Below are positions 5,365 to 12,684 of a stretch of 19,762 nucleotides of DNA, in pieces. A program made the position numbers and the translations under genes. This DNA comes from HGM04593 sp045661225 (GTDB lineage Bacteria > Bacteroidota > Bacteroidia > Bacteroidales > Bacteroidaceae), in NCBI GenBank assembly GCA_045661225.1, contig JAZRFF010000014.1, positions 1 through 19,762 on the forward strand, in the 5' to 3' direction. The notes under the pieces were generated by a model. The model was not told the origin of the DNA. It saw only the letters and a list, made by a program, of their open reading frames with translations, and did not search any database. Each line of letters starts with the position of its first letter. The first letter of the stretch is position 1.

Positions 5365-5844
5365 TTATGGATTGCATTGGATAATTTCCTCGAGCAGTTC
5401 TTCTATGCTTTTGTGCAGGGTTGGGTGTATGAGCCTGGGCGCAATCTCGGCAAGAGGTTGCAGCACGAATGTGCGTTTGTGCATAAGCGGGTGGGGTATT
5501 GTAAGACGTTTGCTGTCCACTATTTTGTTGCCGTAGAGCAGAATGTCTATGTCGATAACCCGGTCGCTGTAGTGACCGCCTTGCGACTTACTGATGCGTC
5601 CTAATTCGCGTTCTATCTGTTCGGTGGTGTCGAGCAGTGCCGACGGCGTGAGTGCGGTGTCGAATGCAACAACGCAGTTAAGGAATGTATTTTCGCTCTT
5701 GAAACCCCAGGCGCTTGTCTCTACTATCTGCGATTGTGCTATGCAAGTGCCAAGCGCGAGCGACAGTGCATCTATCGCTCGCGCAAGGTTTTCTTTCTTG
5801 TTTCCAAGGTTTGTGCCTAACCCCAGATATACAGTCTCTTTCAT
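5365..5844 (-). CDS. folK: 2-amino-4-hydroxy-6-hydroxymethyldihydropteridine pyrophosphokinase (HPPK)
   Basis: FolK transfers pyrophosphate from ATP to 6-hydroxymethyl-7,8-dihydropterin in folate synthesis. The 159-residue protein has the canonical start VYLGLGTNLGNKKENL. A pterin-contacting loop region follows, then the HPPK signature around DRVIDIDILLYG (two acidic residues binding Mg) and IPHPLMHKRTFVLQPL. The start is the ATG at 5844, which shares its A with the TGA stop of queA (TGATG). A TTG codon just before it is not needed. It is the last gene of the seven-gene operon. folE, an earlier pathway step, lies elsewhere in the window in another operon. Confidence 0.96.
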   Translation of the reverse strand: MKETVYLGLGTNLGNKKENLARAIDALSLALGTCIAQSQIVETSAWGFKSENTFLNCVVAFDTALTPSALLDTTEQIERELGRISKSQGGHYSDRVIDIDILLYGNKIVDSKRLTIPHPLMHKRTFVLQPLAEIAPRLIHPTLHKSIEELLEEIIQCNP

Positions 5845-6938
5845 CAATCGATGATTAGCATTGCATCGCCATATAGGCCGAAACGGTAATCGTTGTCCAG
5901 GGCAACCTCGTAGGCCTTCATCACATTGTCGTAGCCTCCGAATGCGGCGGTTAGCATCAGCATTGTCGAATAAGGGGCGTAGAAATTGGCAATCATACAG
6001 TTGGCTACCTGGAAATTATATTCAGGGAAGATAAACTTGCTTGTCCACCCGTCGTACTCTTTGAGCATACCATCGGTGATGGTTGCTGTTTCGAGCACAC
6101 GTTGTACCGATGTTCCCACGGCGCAGATGCGGCGTCCTTCGGCTTTTGCCTTGTTTACAAGTTGTACAGCCTCGGTGTCGACGCTTATAAGGTCGCTATC
6201 CATCTTGTGCTTCGTTAGGTCCTCGACGTCAATCTCGCGGAAGCAGCCAAGCCCGGTGTGCATTGTTACAAACGCGGTGTCTATGCCTTTTATCTCCATA
6301 CGTTTCATAAGCTCGCGTGTGAAGTGCAGGCTGGCGAACGATGCGGTCACTGAGCCTTCTTTCTTTGCAAAGTATGTCTGGAAATTCTCAAGGTCTTCGG
6401 GCTCTTCTTTGCGCAAGCGCTTAAAGTCATCGGGCAATGGGGCTACTCCAAGTGCAAAAAGTGCTTTCTTGAACTCGTCGTGAGGGCCATCGTAGAGGAA
6501 ACGCAGTGTACGTCCGCGTGAGGTGGTGTTGTCGATAACCTCGGCAACCATAGAGTTGTCCTCGCCAAAGTAGAGCTTGTTGCCTATACGAATCTTGCGT
6601 GCGGGGTCAACAAGAACGTCCCACAAACGGAACTCTTCGTTGAGCTCACGCAGAAGGAATACCTCAATCTGCGCGTTGGTCTTCTCCTTGTTGCCGTAGA
6701 GGCGTGCCGGAAACACCTTGCTGTCATTCATTACAAAAAGGTCCTTCTCGTCGAAATATTCGATGACCTCCTTGAAAATGCGGTGCTCAATTTCACCGGT
6801 CTTGCGATGAAGCACCATAAGCTTCGACTCATCGCGACAAGCGCAGGGGTATAGCGCAATGCGTTCGTCGGGTAATTTGTATTTAAACTGTGATAATTTC
6901 ATGTGTTGCCCGTTTATGAAAAAATGGTCGTCTGTCAT
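5844..6938 (-). CDS. queA: S-adenosylmethionine:tRNA ribosyltransferase-isomerase
   Basis: QueA adds the ribosyl moiety of SAM to preQ1 in the tRNA wobble position, forming epoxyqueuosine. The 364-residue frame contains the family landmarks DERIALYP near the N-terminus, FVMNDSKVFPARLYG, the region from FASLHFTRELM to FVTMHTGLGCF, and YNFQVANCMIANFYAPYSTMLML near the C-terminus. The ATG at 6938 overlaps the truB stop as ATGA, which favours it as a coupled start. Homologs commonly begin at MKLSQFKYKLPDERIA, corresponding to the ATG at 6902, so a 352-residue product is the alternative. The 3' end overlaps folK by one base. Substrate preQ1 is presumably made or salvaged elsewhere. Confidence 0.97.
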   Translation of the reverse strand: MTDDHFFINGQHMKLSQFKYKLPDERIALYPCACRDESKLMVLHRKTGEIEHRIFKEVIEYFDEKDLFVMNDSKVFPARLYGNKEKTNAQIEVFLLRELNEEFRLWDVLVDPARKIRIGNKLYFGEDNSMVAEVIDNTTSRGRTLRFLYDGPHDEFKKALFALGVAPLPDDFKRLRKEEPEDLENFQTYFAKKEGSVTASFASLHFTRELMKRMEIKGIDTAFVTMHTGLGCFREIDVEDLTKHKMDSDLISVDTEAVQLVNKAKAEGRRICAVGTSVQRVLETATITDGMLKEYDGWTSKFIFPEYNFQVANCMIANFYAPYSTMLMLTAAFGGYDNVMKAYEVALDNDYRFGLYGDAMLIID

Positions 6939-7630
6939 AATTCTAATTCTTTATCAAGCCATTCTTTGAATGCCTCGGGGTTTATACAATCTTTTAACTC
7001 ATATTCTCCAACTCTGGTACGTGTTAATGCTGTAAGGTACGCACCGCTCTGCAGAGCTTCGCCAATATCGCGGGCAAGCGAGCGTATGTATGTACCTTTG
7101 CCACACACAACGCGTATCTTCATTTTGGGGAGCTCAAAATCCAGCAATTCAATGGAGTCTATGCGAATTTGCTTGGGTGCAAGTTCCATATCGCTGCCTT
7201 TGCGGGCAAGGTCGTATGCTCGTTTGCCATCGACCTTACACGCCGAGAATAGTGGCGGACGTTGTGCAATGTCGCCTGTAAACTGCTCCAGGACATCGAG
7301 CACCTTCTCGCGGGTAATATGCTCATAGGGGTATGTAGCGTTTACCGGGTGCTCCATATCGAAAGAGGGGGTTGTGGCTCCCAGCATAATGTCTGCTTCG
7401 TACTCTTTTGTGTGACTTTGCAGCTCCTCTATTCGCTTGGTTGCCTTTCCTGTGCATAGCAGCAAGACGCCTGTTGCTAATGGGTCGAGTGTTCCCGCGT
7501 GTCCAACCTTAAATCTCTTTATGCCATACTTACGGCTTAGGTGGTAGCGTATCTTGCTTACTATTTGGAACGACGTCCAAGTATATGGTTTAAAAATAGG
7601 TATTACTTCTCCTGCAACAAAATCTTTCAT
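6935..7630 (-). CDS. truB: tRNA pseudouridine(55) synthase
   Basis: TruB converts U55 in the T-loop of tRNAs to pseudouridine. The 231-residue protein has the signature GHAGTLDPLATGVLL (43-57) with the catalytic aspartate at D49. An F-KPYTWTS motif sits near the N-terminus, RPPLFSACKVDGKRAYDLAR follows in the middle, and CGKGTYIRSLARDIG lies late in the sequence. The length equals the minimal bacterial catalytic domain, without a long C-terminal PUA extension. It starts four bases after the uppP stop and overlaps queA by four bases. Two tRNA-modifying genes are therefore adjacent in this operon. Confidence 0.97.
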   Translation of the reverse strand: MKDFVAGEVIPIFKPYTWTSFQIVSKIRYHLSRKYGIKRFKVGHAGTLDPLATGVLLLCTGKATKRIEELQSHTKEYEADIMLGATTPSFDMEHPVNATYPYEHITREKVLDVLEQFTGDIAQRPPLFSACKVDGKRAYDLARKGSDMELAPKQIRIDSIELLDFELPKMKIRVVCGKGTYIRSLARDIGEALQSGAYLTALTRTRVGEYELKDCINPEAFKEWLDKELEL

Positions 7631-7634
7631 TGTA

Positions 7635-8474
7635 TTACTTTGTTAATGAGAGTATTATTGTTGCTATTCCTACAATAGCGCAGTAGTATGCAAAATAAAT
7701 CAACTTGCCTTTGCGAACAATTGATATCATCCATTTGCAAGCAATGCAGCCCGATATAAATGCGGCAAGGAATCCCACGATGAGCGCAGTGGGGCTTATG
7801 CCTCCGAATGCAGCGTGCACTCCTACTTTGCACATTTCAATTGTTTCAAGCAGTGCTTCGCCCAATATGGGGGGAATGACCATCAGGAACGAGAACTGTG
7901 CCATTGTTTGTTTGCTGTTGCCTAAAATGAGTCCGGTGGCAATGGTTGTTCCCGAACGCGAAAGTCCCGGAAGCACTGCCAGGGCCTGGCTTAATCCGAT
8001 AATGAATGCGTCGCGGAACGAAATGTTGCTTTTCGCTTTGGGCTTTGCGTAGTAAGAGAATGTCAGAAGCACCGTTGTTAACAACAGGCAGCACCCGACA
8101 ACAAGCAGGCTGTTAAATGTCTCCTCTACTGCGTCCTTGAAGAACACTCCAACGATGCCGACGGGTATCATTGATATTATAATTGCAAGTGCATAGCGCT
8201 GTTCGGCGTTAAGTCTCTGCAGGAAAGTCTTGCCCTCGCTTTTGGGTATTGCCTTGAATAGTCCTTTGAATATCCAGGTTATCTCCTTGTGGAGTATAAC
8301 AATTGTGCTGAGCACCGTTGCAACGTGCAGAAGCACTGTAAAAGGCAGTATTGTTTCGGAATCGGTAATGTTGAAAAAGTTCGACCCTAATGTAATATGT
8401 CCGCTGCTGCTTATGGGCAGGTACTCTGTCAGGCCTTGCAACAAACCTAATAATAACGCTTCAATTGTGCTCAT
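7635..8474 (-). CDS. uppP: undecaprenyl-diphosphatase (BacA family)
   Basis: UppP dephosphorylates undecaprenyl diphosphate to regenerate the lipid carrier for peptidoglycan and surface polysaccharides, and overproduction gives bacitracin resistance in known cases. The 279-residue polytopic membrane protein has both family motifs: GLTEYLPISSSGHI (14-27; E17, S22-S24, H26) and LPGLSRSGTT (168-177; R173). Several hydrophobic helices cover most of the sequence. Its ATG overlaps the stop of the DUF3098 gene as ATGA, and truB follows after four bases. The neighbouring ftsX supports a cell-wall context. Confidence 0.97.
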   Translation of the reverse strand: MSTIEALLLGLLQGLTEYLPISSSGHITLGSNFFNITDSETILPFTVLLHVATVLSTIVILHKEITWIFKGLFKAIPKSEGKTFLQRLNAEQRYALAIIISMIPVGIVGVFFKDAVEETFNSLLVVGCCLLLTTVLLTFSYYAKPKAKSNISFRDAFIIGLSQALAVLPGLSRSGTTIATGLILGNSKQTMAQFSFLMVIPPILGEALLETIEMCKVGVHAAFGGISPTALIVGFLAAFISGCIACKWMISIVRKGKLIYFAYYCAIVGIATIILSLTK

Positions 8475-8710
8475 TGTTCTTTCTTTTTATCTTTTGACTT
8501 AAACATTATTGCTACAATTACAAAAACAAAACCTAAGAAGCATATTGCCGGCGCAAGTTTTATTCTGCGGAAACTGAATATGTCGGGTTCGAAACAGGCT
8601 TCGGTCGAGCCTGGGCCTGCCATCAAGGCGAATCCTGCTATAATTGCCAATACTCCAATGAGCAGCAATATGTAATTGGTTTTACTGAATGCAAATTTTG
8701 ACTTGTTCAT
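8471..8710 (-). CDS. DUF3098 small membrane protein
   Basis: This 79-residue protein has two predicted membrane helices (about 12-31 and 52-70) joined by a short loop containing GPGSTEACFEPDIFSFRRIK, and ends in a lysine-rich tail. The FEPDIFSFRRI segment is typical of DUF3098, a Bacteroidetes family regularly encoded between ftsX and uppP. No function is established. Location between a divisome gene and the undecaprenyl-diphosphate recycling gene suggests an envelope role, perhaps as a partner of either neighbour. It starts eight bases after ftsX and its stop overlaps uppP. Confidence 0.92.
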   Translation of the reverse strand: MNKSKFAFSKTNYILLLIGVLAIIAGFALMAGPGSTEACFEPDIFSFRRIKLAPAICFLGFVFVIVAIMFKSKDKKKEQ

Positions 8711-8718
8711 CTTGTTTC

Positions 8719-9579
8719 TTATATAAAATAAAGGTCGTTGTTACGCATACGCAAGAATTTGTTTACCGACAGAAACGCGCACAGGCTGCAAATTGTTATG
8801 CCGAAGAGTATTACCACCCCGCCTACACAAGCCAGTTGCTCTTTGGGCAGGTATGCGAGTATTGCCGGTTCCTGCTTCTGCAGCATAAAAAGTGCTATGG
8901 CCAGTATTAGATTGGCTGCCACGCCCGACAACAGCCCTGTCCATAGATTGTTGCAGATAAATGGGCGACGGATAAAACTCCAGGTGGCGCCGGTGAGCTT
9001 CATAGTGTGCAGCAAAAAGCGTTTCGAGTATATCGACAGGCGTACAAGATTGCTTATTAGCGACCACGATATAAGCGTGAGCATTGCCAGCAGCAAGAAC
9101 AGTACCCCACCGGTCTTTTTAATGCTGCTGTTGACGGAATTCATAAGGTCGCGTTGGTAAATAACTTCTTTGATACTTTTTTCTCTAAGCAATCTTTTTT
9201 CGATGAGTGCCAATGAGTCGCTGTTGGCATATTCGGGCTTGAGTGTTATTTCCAGCTCGGCTTCGTATGGGTTGTAGCCCAGTTGTTCCACAGGGTCGCT
9301 CTTGAGCTCGGCCTTCTGTTCTTCGAGCGCCTGCTCTCTTGAAATGTAACGCACGCTCTCGGTAAACGCATCGGCTTCGAGCGATTGTCTCAGGCTTGTA
9401 ATTTTCTTTTCCGAGGCTTCGTTGCCAATGATTACAGACACGCTAAGGTTGTCCTGTACGCTTTTTGATATTTCGCGTGCAGCGACGAAAAGAATGCCCA
9501 TTGCACCCAATAGCATCAGTACCATAGTAGTGCTGATGTACACGCTCAAGGTTTGTACTTTGAATATAGGTTTGCTCAT
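8719..9579 (-). CDS. ftsX: cell division protein FtsX (ABC transporter permease-like)
   Basis: FtsX forms an inner-membrane complex with the ATPase FtsE and activates peptidoglycan hydrolases at the division site. The 286-residue protein has the expected topology. TM1 (13-33) is followed by an extracytoplasmic domain of about 120 residues that includes YISREQALEEQKAEL (78-92), typical of FtsX. Then come TM2 (158-178), TM3 (213-233) and TM4 (251-271). The cytoplasmic loop KLTGATWSFIRRPF matches the family. ftsE is not adjacent, which I believe is usual in Bacteroidetes. Its start overlaps the preceding methyltransferase gene as ATGA. Confidence 0.95.
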   Translation of the reverse strand: MSKPIFKVQTLSVYISTTMVLMLLGAMGILFVAAREISKSVQDNLSVSVIIGNEASEKKITSLRQSLEADAFTESVRYISREQALEEQKAELKSDPVEQLGYNPYEAELEITLKPEYANSDSLALIEKRLLREKSIKEVIYQRDLMNSVNSSIKKTGGVLFLLLAMLTLISWSLISNLVRLSIYSKRFLLHTMKLTGATWSFIRRPFICNNLWTGLLSGVAANLILAIALFMLQKQEPAILAYLPKEQLACVGGVVILFGITICSLCAFLSVNKFLRMRNNDLYFI

Positions 9580-10475
9580 ACTCTTTTTCTAAAAACGTAT
9601 ATAATGGAACTGCTTGCGTCGTGTCGTTTGCTTTGTGCACACCAGCCTTTAAAACCGTTCCATAGACCTTTTATGCCTGCGAAACCTGAACCTTTATATC
9701 GTTCGCTCAGCATAGATATATAAAACCCGTCAAAGGGCATTGTATATTCCCTTTCGAGTATAAAATTGTGCTTTTCGCCCCAACGCATAATGGTGTTTGG
9801 GGTAAAGTGCCAAAGGTGACGTGGTACGTCATAGGCAGCCCAGTACTCCTTGTATCTCTTTGCATCGTAGGAGTTGCAGTTGGGCACCGCAATTACTGCA
9901 ATGCCGGTGTCGTCGATAATGCGGTAGAGCTGTTCCCAAAAGTCGTCGAGCTTTTGTATATGCTCCATCACGTGCCACAAGGTTACAATGTCGAACCCCT
10001 TGTCCGGCAATGTGGCAAGCGCTTCTTCGGGAAGAATGTCAATGTCGAACTCCTTTTTGGCAACTTCGCGTGCAGCCGAGCTTTTTTCTATTGCTGTAAC
10101 CTGCCAACCGGCTTTTCTCATAGTATTGGCAAAATAACCGGTTCCTGCTCCGTAGTCAAGAATCTTGCCGTTCCTTAAGAATGTAAGTTTCTTCATAAGC
10201 CTAGCCTTGCGACGCAGCATAATCGAACGTACGGCGTGGTATATTTTGTTGGCAATACCTTTGTTTGTGTTACTGTGCGAGATGTATGACTGTGATTCAT
10301 AGTAACGTCCAATCTCCTTTTCATCGGGGACATTGTCGGTGTATACAAACCCGCATTCATCGCACTCGCACAAGTCGTACTCCTCGCCCGAAACAAACCA
10401 ATCCTTGCAGACAAAACGTTTTTTTATTTTGTCTCTTCCACAAAGCGGACATACGGTGTGGCTTATTCGGTTCAT
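9576..10475 (-). CDS. zinc-ribbon class I SAM-dependent methyltransferase
   Basis: This 299-residue protein starts with a zinc-ribbon-like segment, CPLC (9-12) and CDEC (38-41). A Methyltransf_23-type domain follows, with SAM loop KILDYGAGTGYF (104-115), acidic residue E130 ending strand 2, LWHVMEHIQ (167-175), and the PRHLWHFTP motif typical of this subfamily. I used the ATG at 10475, because an upstream frame to 10520 has no family sequence and would shorten the leader. The substrate is unknown, with lipid, polysaccharide or small-molecule methylation all possible. It is the first gene of the seven-gene operon. Its stop overlaps ftsX, so envelope biology is the best contextual guess. Confidence 0.9.
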   Translation of the reverse strand: MNRISHTVCPLCGRDKIKKRFVCKDWFVSGEEYDLCECDECGFVYTDNVPDEKEIGRYYESQSYISHSNTNKGIANKIYHAVRSIMLRRKARLMKKLTFLRNGKILDYGAGTGYFANTMRKAGWQVTAIEKSSAAREVAKKEFDIDILPEEALATLPDKGFDIVTLWHVMEHIQKLDDFWEQLYRIIDDTGIAVIAVPNCNSYDAKRYKEYWAAYDVPRHLWHFTPNTIMRWGEKHNFILEREYTMPFDGFYISMLSERYKGSGFAGIKGLWNGFKGWCAQSKRHDASSSIIYVFRKRV

Positions 10476-10528
10476 AGGTCTCTTTTGTAAAATATTTATT
10501 CTGGAGCACAACCACCCCAAAGATGATA

Positions 10529-10536
10529 CAAAAATA
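10529..10536 (-). promoter_or_regulatory. -7 box for the seven-gene methyltransferase-to-folK operon
   Basis: On the minus strand TATTTTTG matches TAnnTTTG and lies about 54 bases before the ATG at 10475. No clean TTTG is found at -33. No other promoter or terminator candidate was found in the tight junctions down to folK, so all seven genes can share this start. Confidence 0.5.
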
Positions 10537-10632
10537 TACCTTTTAAAGCGAAATTGTTCTTTTTTTTTTGACTTTTACTGTTTTTATTGTTTAAAATTAC
10601 ATTTTTTAACAATTGGGTAGAGTATTATTTGC

Positions 10633-10640
10633 TAATTTTG
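10633..10640 (+). promoter_or_regulatory. -7 box of the PspC pair
   Basis: TAATTTTG matches TAnnTTTG. A TTG lies 17 bases upstream (10613-10615), shorter than the usual spacing of about 19-21. Transcription would begin near 10646 and reach the ATG at 10680. This promoter is divergent from the one at 10529-10536, with the AT-rich stretch 10540-10630 shared between them. Confidence 0.55.
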
Positions 10641-10679
10641 CAAGCGAAAATAAAAACGACTAATTAAAATTTAAACAAA

Positions 10680-10859
10680 ATGGCAAAATTTTTCCGTTCT
10701 AAGAACAGTATGATTGCCGGTGTTTGCGCCGGTGCTGCTGAGGCTCTTGGGTTAGATGTGAAGCTTGTTCGCATTGTATGGGCTGCGTGTGTATTGTTGG
10801 GTGGTTTCGGTCTCCTTCTTTACTTAATCTGCTGGATTCTTTTCCCTGCTCAGAAATAA
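10680..10859 (+). CDS. PspC-domain mini-protein (first of a tandem pair)
   Basis: This is a 59-residue protein. Translation from the ATG at 10680 gives MAKFFRSKNSMIAGVCAGAA, then EALGLDVKLVRIVWAACVLL, then a hydrophobic stretch ending CWILFPAQK. This is a complete PspC domain: SKNSMIAGVCAGAAEALG signature, VRIVW, and one or two membrane helices (about 30-56). In other bacteria PspC is an inner-membrane component of the phage-shock stress response. In Bacteroidetes such tiny stand-alone PspC proteins are common and of unclear role. The second PspC gene starts nine bases after its stop. The two share VCAG and similar length but are clearly diverged. Confidence 0.9.
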   Translation: MAKFFRSKNSMIAGVCAGAAEALGLDVKLVRIVWAACVLLGGFGLLLYLICWILFPAQK

Positions 10860-10868
10860 AAATTGAAG

Positions 10869-11096
10869 ATGGCAAGGTTACAGCGTTCTAAAGATTGCGT
10901 TATTGGCGGTGTATGTGCAGGTGTGGCCGAATATTTCGGCTGGGACGTGCGTACATTGCGTTTAGTATGGCTCGTGCTTGCAATAGTTGGAGTCGGTAGC
11001 CCGGTGTTGTTCTATTTAATTTTGTGGATAGTAATGCCCGTCGGTAACGGCAAAAGCTATGAAGACCGAATGAATGAACGCCTTAACAAAAAATAG
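10869..11096 (+). CDS. PspC-domain mini-protein (second of a tandem pair)
   Basis: This 75-residue protein contains a PspC domain: RLQRSKDCVIGGVCAGVAEY, LRLVWLVLAIVG, and a hydrophobic second segment ending LILWIVMPVG. A charged cytoplasmic tail (YEDRMNERLNKK), missing in its upstream paralog, follows. I used the ATG at 10869; a TTG at 10863 in the same frame is not needed. It probably acts in the inner membrane in an envelope-stress or regulatory role, by analogy only. It is co-transcribed with the first PspC gene and followed 17 bases later by a strong terminator. Confidence 0.92.
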   Translation: MARLQRSKDCVIGGVCAGVAEYFGWDVRTLRLVWLVLAIVGVGSPVLFYLILWIVMPVGNGKSYEDRMNERLNKK

Positions 11097-11112
11097 AAGG
11101 CTCAATTCCGTT

Positions 11113-11157
11113 AAACGATAAAAGGAGAGTGCGTGCACTCTCCTTTTATCGTTTTTT
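11113..11157. terminator. strong hairpin terminator between the PspC pair and miaB
   Basis: A perfect inverted repeat spans 11113-11154: about 20 bases on each side (acgataaaaggagagtgc and its complement) around gt. On the plus strand it runs into TTTTTTCT, an ideal terminator for the PspC genes. Read from miaB, whose stop is seven bases beyond 11157, the same hairpin is followed only by TTT, so it would also stop miaB transcripts but less efficiently. Confidence 0.9.
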
Positions 11158-11163
11158 CTCCTT

Positions 11164-12489
11164 TTAATCGATTATTTCTCCTAAAAGTGTCGCGGCTGTA
11201 GCGTCGTTTATCTTTACTTTGACAAAATCACCAATTTTGTATTCCTTGCGGTCGAAGACTGCGGTACGGTTCTGCTCGGTGCGTCCGAAAAACTGTTCGC
11301 GCGAGCGTTTTGAAACACCTTCAATGAGGACCTCGTAAGTGTGTCCTATGCAGTTCCTGTTGTTCTGTGCCGAGCACTCTTGTTGCAACGCGATTATCTC
11401 GTTGAGGCGACGTACCTTCTCCTCCTCCGGAATGTCGTCCTTCATATGCTTGCTGGCGAATGTTCCGGGGCGTTCGGAATACTTGAACATAAATGCCGCG
11501 TCGTAAGAACAGTGTTTCATTAGCGAGAGTGTCTCCTTGTGGTCCTCCTCGCTCTCGCCGCAGAATCCGGCGATAATGTCGGTCGATATTCCGCAGTCGG
11601 GCACAATGCGGCGTATGGCCTCTATGCGGTCGAGGTACCATTCGCGGGTGTATTTGCGGTTCATTGCCTTGAGCATAGTGTTGCTGCCGCTCTGCACCGG
11701 AAGGTGTATGCTCTTGCATACGTTCGGTTCCTCGGCTATTACGCGCAAAGTCTCGTCGCTCATATCCTTGGGGTGCGATGTCGTGAAACGTATGCGTGTG
11801 TGTGGTGCGTGCTGTGCCACAATGCGTAACAGCTGCGGGAATGTGATTTTTCCCGAGTCTTCGTTCTCGAAATTGTAAGAGTTTACATTTTGTCCAAGCA
11901 GAATTATCTCCTTGAAGCCTTTTGCTACAAGGTCGTCAACCTCGTTAAGAATGCTCTGAATGTCACGGCTTCTTTCGCGACCTCTGGTGTATGGTACCAC
12001 GCAGTAGTGACAGAAATTGTTGCAACCGCGCATTATGGAAATGTAGCCCGATACCTTGCCGCTGCAGAATCGCATCGGGATAATGTCGCGGTAGGTCTCG
12101 GTTGTCGATAGCTCAATGTTCATAGCCGGGTGTCCCATTTCGGCCTCTGCTATAAGCTGGGGTAACGACAGGTAGGTGTCGGGGCCTGCCACAATGTCTA
12201 CTTTATAATCGTTTATGAGCTGCTCCTTGACACGCTCGGCCATACAGCCTACAACGCCAATGAGTGTTTTCTTGCCCCGGCGCATAGCGTTCAGCTGGTC
12301 TAATCGGCCGTAAATCTTTTGTTCGGCATTGTCGCGTATGGAGCAAGTGTTCAGCAGTATAAGGTCGGCAGCTTTTATGTCGTCGCATACTGTGTAGTCG
12401 GCAACCTTCAGAATGGAGCCTATAACCTCGCTGTCGGCAACGTTCATTTGGCAGCCGTATGTCTCAATGAAAAGTTTTTTATTTTCCAC
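11164..12489 (-). CDS. miaB: tRNA-2-methylthio-N6-dimethylallyladenosine synthase
   Basis: MiaB is a radical-SAM methylthiotransferase that modifies A37 of tRNAs reading codons starting with U. The 441-residue protein has the three-part family layout. The UPF0004 domain carries cysteines C13, C49 and C82 for the auxiliary cluster. The radical SAM motif CNNFCHYC (156-163; C156, C160, C163) follows, and a C-terminal TRAM domain runs from about 375 (TYEVLIEGVSKRS...). The sequence requires a GTG start at 12489 (GTG-GAA-AAT): no in-frame ATG lies upstream in the short leader, and the next methionine (QMN) is beyond the first cluster cysteine. It is a single gene. A weak -7-like TATCTTCG lies at 12524-12517. 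Confidence 0.97.
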   Translation of the reverse strand: MENKKLFIETYGCQMNVADSEVIGSILKVADYTVCDDIKAADLILLNTCSIRDNAEQKIYGRLDQLNAMRRGKKTLIGVVGCMAERVKEQLINDYKVDIVAGPDTYLSLPQLIAEAEMGHPAMNIELSTTETYRDIIPMRFCSGKVSGYISIMRGCNNFCHYCVVPYTRGRERSRDIQSILNEVDDLVAKGFKEIILLGQNVNSYNFENEDSGKITFPQLLRIVAQHAPHTRIRFTTSHPKDMSDETLRVIAEEPNVCKSIHLPVQSGSNTMLKAMNRKYTREWYLDRIEAIRRIVPDCGISTDIIAGFCGESEEDHKETLSLMKHCSYDAAFMFKYSERPGTFASKHMKDDIPEEEKVRRLNEIIALQQECSAQNNRNCIGHTYEVLIEGVSKRSREQFFGRTEQNRTAVFDRKEYKIGDFVKVKINDATAATLLGEIID

Positions 12490-12608
12490 AATAGTCTTGT
12501 TTACATAAGTTTTCGGCGAAGATAGTGATAAAAAACGAAAAACAGGCTCAAAAAAGTCCTCAAAGTGGAATTCTTTGGCAATATTTACACTTTATTTAAT
12601 AATATATT

Positions 12609-12641
12609 TTTGAGAATTTTTCTTTTTTCTTATTACCTTTG
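12609..12641 (+). promoter_or_regulatory. promoter of the glycosyltransferase-to-folE operon
   Basis: TTTG (12609-12612) is followed after 21 bases by TACCTTTG (12634-12641), a full match to both Bacteroidetes elements. Transcription would start near 12647, leaving a leader of about 38 bases before the ATG at 12685. The spacer is T-rich. Confidence 0.8.
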
Positions 12642-12684
12642 TAAGCAATAAAATTGTCCCTTTGTGGCTTAATTGAAGAATATA

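Noticed and set aside
5986..6483. 165-codon plus-strand frame within queA
   Set aside because: It is the antisense shadow of queA, serine-rich with no domain, and the sense gene is certain.
10476..10520. N-terminal extension of the zinc-ribbon methyltransferase to 10520
   Set aside because: The added residues have no family similarity and would begin at the expected transcription start, leaving almost no leader.
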